Below the pieces are notes generated by a model that saw nothing but the letters and a program-made list of their open reading frames with translations, did not search any database and was not told where the DNA came from. A stretch of DNA of 64,000 nucleotides from Corticium candelabrum. Its lineage: Eukaryota; Porifera; Homoscleromorpha; Homosclerophorida; Plakinidae. The translations under genes were made by a program, and so were the position numbers. Positions within the stretch are counted from its first letter, which is position 1. Each line of letters starts with the position of its first letter. The DNA lies in the NCBI RefSeq assembly GCF_963422355.1, contig NC_085088.1:5988914-6052913 (forward strand), given 5' to 3'. Below, piece after piece: positions 24,739 through 38,500 of this stretch.

Positions 24739-27700
24739 TCACTGCTTGCCGTCTTTCCGTGTTAGTATCACATGTCTGTCCTTGTCCACGCCCTGGCTTC
24801 CATGCTCCAACCCCAGTTCATTAGCCAGCTCATGAACTTTAAGTCTTTCATACTTTCCAAGTGCTTTGGGTAAGTGTACACTTTGCCCATGTTGTCCTCC
24901 TGCAAATTCCTCCATCAATCCTGAAAATGCTGAAATACCACAATGAGAGAATATAACTGTCGTCTGTTTAGTTGATGGAAAGAACAGGGACATCAAGAAG
25001 GTGGAAGCTGCATTTCTGCTAAAGTTAATCAGCTCATCCCAAAATGAAGCAAAAACTTGATTGACAGTGTGAAGTGATTCAGCTGTATCTTCAAGAGCAA
25101 AAGATACTTTGGTTGGCTTAATGTGCGAAGGCTGTACTACTGTACCACTGCTTAGAAGTAACCTGATGTAAGATCCCAGACGAGCCTCAATAAAGATACC
25201 AAGATGCCACATGTGGACAAGATCAGGAGAGCTAAATGTTAATTCAACCTCACAACGACGAGTCACAGGTTCACGAGCTGTTGCAAGCTGATACAGAAGC
25301 TCTGTTGTTATGACAGGTTGCATGAGCTTCTGAGTTGTCATGAAAAAGTGACTCAGCGGAGAAATGTATTGAGATGGCACAAATTCACAAAAAAGCTTAC
25401 TCCACTGGGCAGTAGTGTAAGATGCACAAAACTCAACAAATTTAATGAGAAGTTCATCCAATGTAAAAGTGCTCAACTCCTGTGCAGCCTGTAAGAAATG
25501 CTGAAGGAGCTTAATAAGATGGAAAGTCCTAATGCAATGAAACGCATTTCCCTTGAGGCAATTTGCTTTGAGAATAACGCACACAATTTCAATCAAGCAC
25601 ACACAATCTGAAACCACTCTTCCGCTCTTACTGATAGCAGTCAGTATCTCCTGAAGAAACAGAGGTCCAGTCAATGCTGTATGACTGGCTTTATCAGATT
25701 TGGCAACTGCAGCTGTGATGTCATTGAGAGATGGTTTTGGACCAGAATCAAGGCAATCGAGAAATGATAGAGGAACCAGACAAAATACGACATCCAACTC
25801 AACAGGAGATGTTGCAGCAAAGAAACACTTAGCCTTCAGTCTGGGACATCTGGAGCTATGAGAAATGTATGTGAATGTTACTCCATAGTCCTTCAAAGCC
25901 TTTTCCAGTTGAACAACACAATCTCTGTGGCTAAGCGAATTAGGAGCAAGTAAACACACATCAACATCTGCAAATCTACCCAACTGACTAGATCCAAACG
26001 GCAGGGACAGTTTTCGTGGATCATCTGTACTGACCTTGATAACATTCTGCCACACTTCACTCACAAAGCAGATTGCAGATTCACTTGCTGCTAAGAAAGA
26101 GGGATGCGGAAGAGAACCAGACTGTTGCAGAAATTGATCAACTTCAGTTTTCCTTTGACTTGAACTCATCCGCTTGCTGTCTATGATGGTAAAGTTGATT
26201 GCTGGCAATTGCCGACTGACTGCCTGGAATACTTTTAGGTTGTCATCTGAGTCATCCCAAAGTTTGATGGAGCGTACAGTAGGAAACTCACTGAGAATCC
26301 CTTTGACAGTATCAGCCTTAAATTCAGCAGCTGTCTGATTGCTGTTGTCTGGTTTCATGATAAGACGATCTGGGTACATATTATACCTTTCAAGCCAAGT
26401 CTTTACTGCTGTTTGAAGACTTGTTAGACGAGCTGTTAGAACAAAGGAAAGAGACCCTGCACGACCACAATGAGAATGAAAATCAGCCATTGCTGGACCT
26501 GCCTTGACAGTGAATGGATCACACAATGACTCCGGTCTCCCTAGAAACTTCTTATGTGGCCACTCTTGGCCAGTCAATCGTTTGTATTCTCGACGTCCTT
26601 GAGCTGGGTCTGGTGATTCAACCAAAGTGCCATCGAAGTCAAACACAAACAACTGGCAAGTTGGAATATCAATACGTTGCGGCCACATCTTGTTATTTAA
26701 CCACTGTTGATGGACAACAGTAGACACTTCCATCTTGTCAGTCACACATCGAGTGATTTCTCCATTGCCTTTCCCCACTTTCGCTCCTACAATGCCAGTG
26801 AGAACCATGTCACTTTTCACCTGATCTAGAGGTTTAGTTCTTTTCAGTAACATCTCATTGGAATAATTTGCCTTAACACCAGATGTGTGAGACACTGTAA
26901 TATGTGGGAGAGCATTGGCACTTGCTGTTGACTCACTCCGAGACTCCACAACTACAGCTTGAATGTAAGAGTCACTAGCCACCCCTACCACCTGCAGATA
27001 GACCGTGTTTCCAATCATATCGATATTGACTTGATCAGGTTCTGGATTGAATTGCATTGTCATATGATCACAAACAACAACTTCATGCACTGGAGGTACT
27101 ACTGACAATAGCATCTCTCGTGATTCTTTTGTAAGAAAAACTCCTGTGTAAACAACAAATTCCAAGTTCCCGAGGCTATCTGTGTGAACACATTCTTGGG
27201 CTAGAATATCATTTAGCATTTCTCGATCATTCACCTGATCTTGTGTAATCTCAACTGCCATTGAATCTCTCTCCCATTCTTTCAGCATCTTGGCACAAGA
27301 TTCTATTGGAACTTTGTGGACACTGCGACTAGCATAATTGCCTAATGCCATCTGGTTAGGACAAGGCAGTTCCAATATTTTAACTCGGTAACCAACAATA
27401 CTAGCCAACTGCTTATATGCTGAATAAATCCACCTATGTTGATTAATATTGTCAACAATGACTAGGGCTGTTTCTGACTCCATCAGTTTGATGCATTTCA
27501 AAAAGCACTGTGTATGAGCTGCTGTAAGTTTGGTTTTGTCATAATGGTAGCCTTGCTTGGTCTCAAAATAATCATCAGCACTACAGATGCAATCAAGACC
27601 ATCAGCTATTGCTCGTGCAGCTGTAGATTTGCCGCTTCCAGGAAGGCCTCTCAAAATTACAAGAGTGGGTTGGCCAGTAAGTGATAAAAGTGTCGTAGCA

Positions 27701-29425
27701 AGATGCTCAAACAGTTCTCTCTGATTTGCAGAATGCTTGTCAGTAGCATCATTTATAGAATCAGCCATCTCTTGTGACAAGATGTTGTTGACAATTGCCT
27801 TATTACATGCTCTCTGTATAAGACGTGGTATGATAGGACTTAACACAATCATAGAGTTCTCCACAGTATGCAATCGTTGGTAGAAACCATCCTCTTTTGG
27901 TCCTGTTATTGAACACAGATGCAGCCGCTCAATATGTTGCCGACCAAACACCTTGTCAGCAAACGGTAGGTACAGACTTCTCTCAATCGACATCATGTCA
28001 TACTGACGACACATCGGACGACTTAACTTAATTAGTGTAACATGAGCGCTGAACTCTGAGTAATTGCCAGGGGTAGGTATACCATTGTCTGTCAACTTTT
28101 GTAGCAACAGAGCAGCAAACGCAGACAGAGTAGACTGTTGGCGTGGCTTAGTGTAAAGAACACGATCACGAAAGTGACTTACACTTTCAAAATACAGCTC
28201 ACTATTATCATCGAACATTGAAATAAATGACAATTGAAGGTTAGTGAGAAGTTGTTTAACTGACTGTAGATCTTTATCGGTGTTGATTCTAACCATGGCA
28301 AGTGTTACATGAAGAGCAGAGCTAGCCAAACAGCCATCTGTAAGTCTTGGGTCAGAATAACACAATGCCTCTTGCACATCCTGTGCAGCTGCACGAATTT
28401 GAGGACTCGTAATTGGAATGCAAATGAAATGTGTTGCACGATGAAGATTGGCATATTTCTTCTTTCTGTCACGTACTTCTTCAGCTTTGGGATCAATTTC
28501 ATCATCATCATCATCGTCAACATCTGACTCTGAATGATGAGCATCTAGTCTACCTTGAGAAGACTCGTTTTCATTACATTGTGGCTGCTTACTATCGTAT
28601 TCCTTGATTACATCTGCAACTGTCTTTCCAGATCCGCGAGATCCAAACACGTCATCAGTCTGAGTTGTCTTGTCCCAGACAATCTGATCTTTATACTTGA
28701 AGTATTGAATACGATGTTTCGGAATGGCAAGAGTTGAGTAATCAACAGAAGCGATATCTTCCCAGCTGAATGCACTAAATGGCTTTTCAATAATGCCAAC
28801 AAACCGATCAAGATAGCCAACAGTAAAAAGCTCAGTTGGCAAATCAGGATCCCAGATAATACGTGAAATGACATCCGTAGCTTGCTTCATTGGTTTCTTT
28901 TTCTCCGTAGACAAATCTTCATTCTGACTTTTCTCTTTTGATTGCTTAATTTTCCTTCCAGTATGTATGTCAGCATCCGTTTTTTGTTGTTGTCCTTGTT
29001 GTTTCTTGTCTTTTCTACCATGAGCTGGTCGACCTCGTTTTGTCGCTTCTTGTTTCAGTGATCTGCACATCTCTTGAAACAATTGCACAATGTCAAACAG
29101 CATTGCTTCACCGATTTCTTCCTGAGTTCTCTTCTCTAGCTGGTCAAACAGCAGCAGTTTTGCCATGTCACCTGACAGTTTCATCTTTGGAGCTACGTGA
29201 GGATAGCCAACTATAGTAAATAATAAAAATCAATAATTGAGCACAATATATCAACCTCTAGTCAGTACCAGGAAATGAGATATGCAGAGTAATATTGACA
29301 AGCTCGCCCTTGATGGAGCATTCTGGAAATTGGCCTCCACGTACAAGACTAAACTCCCCTGGAAACATCGACTCCAGCATCTCTAGTTCTGATCTCAAAC
29401 CGTCGTCAACGACAGACTCCATCAT
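24739..29425 (-). CDS. multidomain RNA end-repair protein (RWD-MJ1316-2H-PNK-2H-HAD-NTase-R3H)
   Basis: Two exons, complement(24739..29210, 29269..29425), 1542 residues; the 58-nt intron restores the RWD motif GYPHVAP. Domains: RWD (1-105); Lys/Gln-rich linker; MJ1316/DUF504 RNA-end-recognition domain (about 165-245: IPKHRIQYFKY, IVWDKTTQTDDVFGS); AKAP7-like 2H phosphoesterase (310-485) with HVT (353) and HVT (442); P-loop polynucleotide-kinase-like domain (565-700) with GLPGSGKS (574-581); second 2H-like domain (735-860) with HMT (768) and HIT (822); Swiss-army-knife HAD phosphatase domain (905-1065) with DFDGT (910-914) and LTAR; poly(A)-polymerase-type nucleotidyltransferase (1105 on) with FGSS, DVD (1134, 1136) and a third Asp near 1192; C-terminal R3H (RLKVH). 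The visible key residues are intact. Together they suggest healing and tailing of broken RNA ends: cyclic phosphate opening, 5' phosphorylation, phosphate removal and nucleotide addition. No ligase adenylation (KxDG) domain is seen. Start chosen at the first Met of MMESVV; an upstream Met at 29527 is possible. Confidence 0.9.
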
Positions 29426-29907
29426 CAGCAAGTGATTCGAGCAATATGTCACTAACACACTGTGGAGACGTCCTTTTATACCAATCTTACACAAATTGCA
29501 GAAGGTTAGGCAATAATCTTCGCGCATGCGTAAACGTCAAGTGCAGATGACAGTAAATATTTTTTTATAGTAGCTGTACAGCAACAAAAATAATTATGTT
29601 TTAGTTAGAAGAGAGCGGCCCGTGTGAGAGGTTTTTGTTTGTGGCCAGTACAGCTATCTACGCCTAACTGTAGTTCTACCTAGACTAATTTAGTAAGAAA
29701 CTTTGAGTCTATTCTAGTGCTAGTGGCAATGACTGGTGTACGTGCCCATGCGACACCTACGTACAGTGATTGAATGAATCAGAATGCTAGGTGAGTACAC
29801 TAACTTTAGTCACGTGATTTAATATACGGGTTACTAGACTCTACTCTTCGGTAGATTAGCCGTCGAGTAATCAGTTCTTATCTGAAGTCTGACGTCTTTT
29901 CACGACA
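29426..29907. promoter_or_regulatory. divergent intergenic region (RNA-repair / FKBP15-like)
   Basis: About 480 bases separate the start codons of two oppositely transcribed genes, so both promoters must lie here unless either has a distant 5' UTR exon. No clear TATA box or other named element is claimed. Confidence 0.5.
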
Positions 29908-32900
29908 ATGAGCATAAGTACGTGGCTCTTAGATGCATGTGTCTGGTTTGAACGCAGTTGTATGTTTACTGGCCTATTGCACGTGCGGCATGCATGTTAC
30001 CGACTTCTAAGTCTTGTGCTGTAGGTACTCGCTCGCCTGCAACGTTTATTTCTATGCTTTAACGTAACTGTAAGAGAGCTTGACGAAACGCCTTTGATTG
30101 TGTAGGTGGCCAGACCTTGCAACACGCTGCTGCCGTTCACGCGTACGAATTGTAAGCCGGCTAATTGACACAATGAATCAACGTTACGTAGCCAGTCGGG
30201 TGTGCGTGTTTCAATAGCTACAGCACTCAAGGCAAGCCTGTCGACCGCGGACGATTGGGTCTGGCGATACTGGGCAGTCCTTTCACTAAGGAAGTGAGAC
30301 GTGATAATTTGGTGCTTCAAAGTTGCCGAAATACTGGGCTTTTTCCGTTGCAGTTCAAGCTGATTATGTACGCTACGAAGCAACAATATGTAACGCAGGT
30401 TCCTATTCTTCCACGGTTTCAGCTGTCTGTAAGATTGCTTATTTCGTTTGGTAGTACTGCAGAGTCACAGTGTGGTATTGGAATTGCTTCTCTAGGTTCA
30501 GGGTGATCAATATGCCAGCTTTTATGACGAGAACAGGAAAAGCTGGTCTGTCAAGTTTGAAACACAAGAAGCTTCGGATGAGTTTGCTAGGCAGGTAAGG
30601 CTGATCATTAATTATTAACTAGCTATTATAGCAGTTAAGTGTTAATTAATTAAATTAACAGTGTACCTGCATCCAGACTTTAAACAAATTCTAGAATTTG
30701 GGGAAGCAAGCTATATTGCTCAAATACTGTAAATCTAATTTTGTAAATTTCGTAAATTGCAAATAATTTACTAACTTAGATCGCCTACTAACTTTTGTAG
30801 CCTGAATATCCATGTTGATGCACATACAACGCTGTGAGTGTCTCAATGATCATCTTCATTGTTTGGGTTAAGCAGAAACATCCTTCTTAGCTCACGGTAG
30901 TGTCCAGTTGACAAGTGGCTTTTGGAAGCTAAGAAATCTGAGAATGAAGTAGATACGTTGGCAGGCACCTACCTGGATGTAAATGGAGCCTTGTCATCTA
31001 CACTCACATGTTCAAAATCGGTGACTGATTGAGGGAAGTTTATGAACATTTACTTCTTATGAAAGAGGTTGCGGCAGTTTACAAACATCTGTAGTTACAA
31101 ACATTTTTTGTTTAAGTATGCTGCAATTTCTGGAGACAACACCACCCTTAAAAGAACGTCGCAGGTTTGTGGCTGTGGACTCAATAAAGTCCACCATTGA
31201 ATGAACGCCACATGATTCATATGTGGGTAGCCATGTAGTTCATTGTACGTACCAAGCACGCACACTTGATGTGTGTTAGAAAGGCATGGTTAAGGCGATG
31301 ATGAAACAGATTTAGAGGAAACAGTCCTAAGAAGCCACTGTGTTGTACGAAGGCATCTCTACTGAAGCTTCAAGTCAGTAGGGCACTTTGACAGAAGACT
31401 CTGACAAACTAGAAGCAAAAGAAGCAGTCATAGACGACGAATAGTTTGACCTAGCTATAGGTAATTACAGGTGGCCAGTGGTTGATCAAAGTTCAGGTTT
31501 CTAGCCAGATTTTCAGCAAAGCGTTTTGGTATAGCAGGGCTTCCTAAAAGGGGTGTTGTCTTTTGTAAGGGTGTGATTTTGACGTGCTTATGGTTTGTTG
31601 AATAGGTAGCCCTGGAGAGTTTTTTGTGACTTCCACTGCTTAAATAATTAAGCTAGTCAGAATAACTTGGCTGTTTTAAGATGATCTTTGGGGAAAGAGT
31701 ATTAGCTGTTTGCATATCAATATTTTATAGGGGAATAGTATGTTTGTATAGAAATACCACATCCGCATTTCATTATGATGCTTTCTATTTAGTCATCATG
31801 CTTTGTAATAAGATCGGTTAGAGCACAGAACACAGAAACAAGAGCACAGTAAATAGCACAGTAACTAGCACACCTGCTGAGGTCATAAGTAGCACTTCTA
31901 TAAAAGGTCAATGTGAAAAATGAGTAGTTCAAAAAAACTTGTGTTTCCTTGTAGTAGTGAACACAGCCACTAATTCCAACTGGAATGTTTGTTCACATGG
32001 GGTGTCGGTCAATCCCAAAGGGTGGCGGGCATCTCATTTTGATAAGTAAAGGGTGGCGGGGGCCCACCCCTTCGTATGCCTGGCTAGAACCCTGGAAGTT
32101 GCCATAGACTATGAGTAATTTGGTCAAATTTCTAAAGTGTGTCGAAATATGCTACTGGAGTTTACAAACATAACAGTGAAAGAACGCCATAGGGTTTCAT
32201 CTCTTGAAATGAATGAACGCTGTGGCATTTTTTCCAGGAAATACTGTATGTCTTACAGTACTTCCACAAGTAACCAAACAGTTGTTATAGCATTGTCTTT
32301 TAAGTGGTCTAGATAAGTTACTTGTGTCTGCTTAGGTCCGACTCTGTAATTTATGGTTACCCATAGAATGTCTGTACTTTTACATACTAAGGGAAATCGG
32401 TGTTCCGAATGAAGACAAAAAGTGGTACAGTATGTCAGTCTTGGTGATAAGAATAATTTGTAACTAGTGGAGAGTGTTTGAAAAAGAATAATAGTGGACA
32501 AACGCTAGCTTTGTCCAGGCATTTTGCTAGAAATTCTATATTAGTATTTACTATTTACAATTAGATCTCTGTCAACTTAGCTTTTTCAGCTGTAATAATG
32601 GCAGCTGAATGAAACAAACTCTTGCATTATTGAATGGTCTAGAGGAACCAAGTCAGGATGACCCGTACCACGACAAAGCCTTGTTCACAATATATGTACA
32701 TTGGCACCAATGTAATGTAACGGAACCTAACAAACGTAGCGAACGTTGCGTGGTTGATGTTCACAATTTAGCTTAGGCCAATGTAGACAACACGACGCCA
32801 CGAAAGCATACACCTCTTTCCAAGCATTGCTCTTGGCAATAATCTCTTTGTTTGTGTTTGAAGCCACTAGCCACAAGCAAGGGTAGCTTTTGTCGGCTTC

Positions 32901-35514
32901 AAGTAGCTTCTCCAGAATCTCCTCCATATTTTACAAATGGGCACGCTCTACCGTAACCATGCACGTGATTCCTTGCACAGTGGCTATTGGTCAAACGTTC
33001 CGTTCGGTTTCTTTGAAATAGAACATCAATGTAATCTAATGTGATGAACGCTAACCCGGTTCACAATGAAACGCTCGTTCCGTTCGCTATTTTCTTTACT
33101 TTCCATTGGTGCCAACATGGATATTGTGAACCAGCATTGATGCTTTCTGGCTAGAGTGTCAATTGCCAAGTGAAGCAAAAATCTACGACAAAACAGACTT
33201 TTGGGCAAGCTTGAAGTAGCCTCAGGAAGCGACCCTTGCATAAGTACCAGTGTTTACCAGAGAGAATCCGGAAGCTATGAGAAAGAACAGTACGTTTGTC
33301 ATGAAGACAATGAGATGCCTTTTGATATAAGCAGTTTCTATTATTCTGTAATATAAGGACTGAACAGGTAACAAACAAAACGGAACAAAGTAAAAACAGA
33401 CAGATGATTGCAGACAACGATATTTGGTTATGTTTGTGGTAATAACATTTGGGAATGTTTCATAATTCAGAATTGATGTAACAGCAAACAGCAAATTCCA
33501 TAGATCAGCTTATATATAATGAATATGTGATGGGACAGGAATCCTATGGAATATTTATGCAGCAAGCCACCTCCAAATCTATATGTGCTGTTAATTTAGT
33601 TTACACATAGCTAGAAGTTTTTTGACAGGGTTTATATTCAAGTAACTTAGCCATTGACAAATGGTAGTTTGGGGGCAAAATTTTGACTTTTAATTGTTAT
33701 GAACTGTCCTGAACATTTTCACTAAAGCTAGTTTGCACATCTTAACTGATGATGACTTGAATTGTGTATGTACTCCTAGGAGCCAATAGTTTGCACTACA
33801 GTGGGTGACACAGTTCTGCAAATAGACAATAATCTAGTCTATAGTAGCCAGTTTTGAGAAGGAGGAAATCTAACTGCTGTAATTTGTCGGAATAGCTGTC
33901 ACAGTATTATGTGTAATTTTATCAGTACGGTTTTGTAGATCAGTTATGGTGAAGGAGATTATCACCTGTTATATGCAAGTGACAGAGTTGTGTAACGGAT
34001 ATGTTTATCACGGGTTTGGTATTGAATAGGCTAAGCAGGTAGGAAATACATTTGGGAACAGAAACACGGACTGAGTGACTAAAGAATTTGGAAGTTATGG
34101 AAACGAAGATGGTCATTCAGACTGTCATGTTTGAAGAGTAGAGAATTGTCTTCTCAGTTGTTTGCGAAGAGTGAGAGGAACATGAAGTCGTTCTCGGTCA
34201 TATAGACAATGATGCTAATTTATTATATTTTTGTGAAACTTCTAAATTGCACAAGTACATTGAAAGGTACACTTGTCGACAACTACATGTTTGTAAGAAT
34301 GATCGCAATTGGTAATAAATCCTACCAAAGGTTTAACGTTGCTGTTAACATAACTAACTCAGTGCTTTAAAGGAGAACTTTCACCAAATACTAAAACTTG
34401 TTGAAAGAAAGATACAAGGCCTGGTATCTTCCTGCAGGAAACCTACTGTCCAGACAGCCACAGAAGCAGAGAATCGGCAACGAATTGTTCAGACCATTCC
34501 CCGTGTGTACACAAAGTCTTGGGCTGTGTCTCCACTTGTTGATCTTTAAACATGTTTAACGTTAAACACGTTTAGACTCTAAACATGTTTAGTTGACAGT
34601 GTCTCCACTTGTCCATTTATTCCGGACTATTAAAAGAATTATTCGGGACTTTGTTGTACCTCGCAAGTTCGTTTTTTGTGCAGCAGACAGTGAGAAATTG
34701 TCTTCTGGTTGTCTGAAGGACAATCAGAGACACACAAGTCTCTGTCTTCGCCGAAATCGCTCTCTCCTGACACTCAGCATCAGTCTACGCACTCTCTGAC
34801 ATTGCGTAATTCTGTCTTCTTCCAATAATCTCCAAAGGAAAGAAAGAGCAGTGCGAAAGAATTAACAACCATTGTCGTGAACGCGTGTTACTATCACGTG
34901 ACCGTTAAACCTAAACCACTTTCGTTAAACTACCTCTGAAACATGTTTAGCAAAAGCTGTTTAGGTTTACTGTTAAGCAGGTTTAACGCTAGTGGAGACG
35001 CATTATTCTTAAACATGTTTAGACTTATACAGGTTGTAAACATGTTTAGACTTAAACAGCCTTAGTGGAGACACGCCCTTACTCTCTCGAATCAACTACT
35101 TTAGGTTTAACCATACCAAGTGCTCCTAACGCACTCAAAATTCAGCGAGACACGATCTATGAGCTAATCCAAGAAGGATCTCCTTCTGAGGTTGTATTGC
35201 CACAGTCGATACTTGCGTGATAACTTTGGGGTCCCAGTTTGCTTTAGTCAATAAATCACAACTTGACAACCATCTGTCTCACAATCCTTACCTTGAAATG
35301 TGCACAGATATCGGTCTTTCTTGCTAACCAACAATCAGAGGTATGCATACGCCACATACGGTTACTAAACACATCTACGCAGGTAATTTCAATGCTTTAT
35401 TTCTTCGTTACGGTAAACTTCTGCAGTAAACGGTTGCAAAGGGTTGTGTCATGAAGTGACAGCTTTCATCTGAAAGAGAGTTGATTTTGGTGGGAGTTCT
35501 CTTTTAAGGCTATC

Positions 35515-35559
<45 letters not shown>

Positions 35560-38500
35560 ATGTTTACGTGTTTGTGTTCTTAATTGTTAGTCAAGGGTAG
35601 TCTTGTTCTAAATCTCTAAGCATGATTAGAACTTTCACTCCAAATTTTTCTAATGACTGTTCAATAAACTTCCTTGAAAACAATGTAGTTGCCAACATTG
35701 CAACTCTTTCAGATATGTTAGATGTAGTTTAAACACAGAAGTACATGACACCATCTTTCTCTTGTTGTCATATTTGTAAGTAGTAACTGTATACAAGATT
35801 CGTTTTGAGATAGCATTACACAGTGGATATGGCATCCTGTAGTCCATGCGCATTGAATACTGTTTCAAACATAAACCTAAGTGCATTAGAGATTTGGTGT
35901 GGAAAATAATGTAGGACATAGGACAATGTCCCACCGAATGTGTTGTTTGTCCGACCAAATACTGCACCAGTGTTGGGACAAGTTTGGACAAAACATCCAT
36001 CAGTACACATATATGATAGTGTAAACCTTGTGTGTCTTAGCATGTGATGTCCTTTTCTATGGTGTAACTGTTAATTTCATGAACTTAGGTGCCTTTTAGC
36101 TTGCTTTATTCAGAGAAAACCTCAGCTGCGTTTAGTGCCATTTCTCCCTGGGAAGTTGGTTATCAAGAATTACATGCAAAATGGCTTCAGTAGGGAGGGC
36201 ACCTAATTTGACATGTAACACCATACAAGAATGTCCTACCAAGGCTCAGTCTGGCTGAGCCGAAATAATTCCCTATTTTCCACACTGGAGATTGAGTTTG
36301 ATTTATCTCATACATATTTGGGAGGTCTTTTCATTTGATGTACATGTATTTTGGACTTCATTTACATCATAGAGATTCCACATCTTGTCTATGCAATTGT
36401 AATGTCTGTTCTAGTAATACTAATAACAGTATCAGTATACGATTATAGTAAATGTGTGATACCCTTATATGTCTGTAGCTGTTGGTAGCTAAGGTGAATT
36501 CAGCAGCCAAGATGGAGATCGCTCTCACACAGGATTTGGTGACTGGAAATAATGAAGTAAGTTCTTGAGTTGGTCTAGAGTGAAGTCGGGATCAGTTTTT
36601 TGCATTGAATGCGATGTTTGTATATCAAGTTATCAATATGATTGTATGAAAGTGACAGTTTAATTATAATCGACAGTTTAATCATTGGATTTGTGTAGAG
36701 TTATGATTTATTATGAAACACGCGTTTGTTATGAAAGTAACATACAGCAGTTTTTAGAAGATTCAACTATACGTGTGTTTTTCTACCATGAAATGTGTCA
36801 GTACGTAATCATCACTATGTCTTAGTTTATTGCCAAACAATGGTTATGGTATGACCAATTCTTGTGAAATTGATGGTCATTGGTTCCTCGATGGTGCTTT
36901 TCAGCAGAGTTGTGATCTTAGCCAATGGCTAGTTTATGTAACAAATATGTGTTCTCATTGCATGGTTGTGTTGTAGCCTGCTAATGTCAATGACGAAGTG
37001 GAGTGTAAATACACATTGTATCTGTTTGCTGACTATAAAATAGGCAAGGTCAGTATTGTATTCTTTCAGGTAAAGGAGATGTATTGACCGTAGTTGTATT
37101 GTAGGTTTTGGAAAGCGATGTTTCTGTTAGTTTACAATTAGGAAAAGGAACTGCAACGAAAGTGCGTTGGCTAGTTTCTTTGTTTGTTGCGGTGGACAAG
37201 TTGAATAGTGCGTTGTCTATAAAGGGTCTAGAGGCAGGGATTGTTGGTGTCAAGGAAGGTGGTCACAGGCTTGTGTGTGTGCCGTCTGCTTTGGCATATG
37301 GCAGACAGGTTAGTTTAGTCGTTACGATAACTTTATGAAGGATTTTTGTAATATGTGGTTATACAGGGTCTTGGAGATGTTATTCCAGCTCATGCTACGT
37401 TGTTGTATGACATTCGTGTTCAAAAGGTAACAATCATTCTGCTTGTGTGTTGTTGTTTGTCGTGGAGTGGTGTTAACTTTAGGTAACAACAGCTGAGAAA
37501 CTTGCAAAGGCAAAGGCAGGTGCACTGAAAGCTAAGTGAGAATATGATGTCTCTATGAATGCTTTGTTATTATATGGTAGAGTGCTTTAAGCTCTGACTT
37601 GCTAAACGTAATGACTGGTCACTGCACTAAAGTAGTGGGTCATATGGCCTGTTATGAACATCTACAGTATGTCAACAATGGCATCCTTATATTTGTTTGT
37701 AAGCATTGATAGTATTTTCAGTCTGTAAATTGTACGTTTGTGGGTGGTTTGTCTTGGCTTTTTGAACTAAAACAATATTGATGATGCTTTACGAGTGTGA
37801 CAAGCATAGGTGTTAGCTTGGAAGTCTGTCATTGTGACTGCGTGTGTGAACACTACATGGACGTGTGAAAGCAACTTATAGTTTAGTAAAACAAACATAT
37901 TACTACTACCTCAGCAAACTGCTGGATTTATATAGTGCTGTGTAGCGAATTTGTGCTATAGTAACTGGTGCTTAAAGATGTTTGTATATTCATCAGCTTT
38001 ACACTCCCAACTATCCCACCAAATTTTACACAGATAGTCGTGTGTTTTGGGTGAAATAGTGTATTTTCAGGTTTGTGCTTTCTGTCGATGTAAAGAGTGT
38101 TTTGGTATGGGTTACATATGTAGTCTCTGACAAGACTAAACAATCTTATTATTATATCAAACAAGTAGTGAAGTGTTGTTATGTGGAAGACGGTATTTTA
38201 ACACTGTTGCCCTGCATGGACTGTTTATTGATAGGGAAAGAGGGGAGAACAGCTTTATGCAAGCATTGAATACACTTGCTGACACTCTATCAGTATATGC
38301 AAGTGGTATGTATATGATATCGATAGTGGAACTTATTTTGTATTGTACTGTTTGGATTTGTGCTTTTGACCATACAAAGGGTTTTACGATGGCATATGGT
38401 AGATTTTTATGTCTAGATAGAAGGTCGGATTAAGTTAAGAGTGTAAGTCTTTGTTGTGTGGGCTACTGCAACCATAGATGATGGATTTTCTTTAACCTCG

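Larger units (their letters stand above)
30595..36478 (+). other. 5.9-kb intron of the FKBP15-like gene
   Basis: Unusually long for this region, where most introns are below 200 bases. It holds two inverted-repeat elements (32683-33131 and 34521-35078), a (GT)n tract (35516-35559) and AGCACAGTAA-type short repeats near 31818-31870. No other gene is recognised inside it. Confidence 0.75.

Noticed and set aside
29997-30386. 129-codon minus-strand open frame opposite the FKBP15-like 5' exons
   Set aside because: It is the antisense of three confirmed exons and their introns; the plus-strand exons match FKBP15 in phase.
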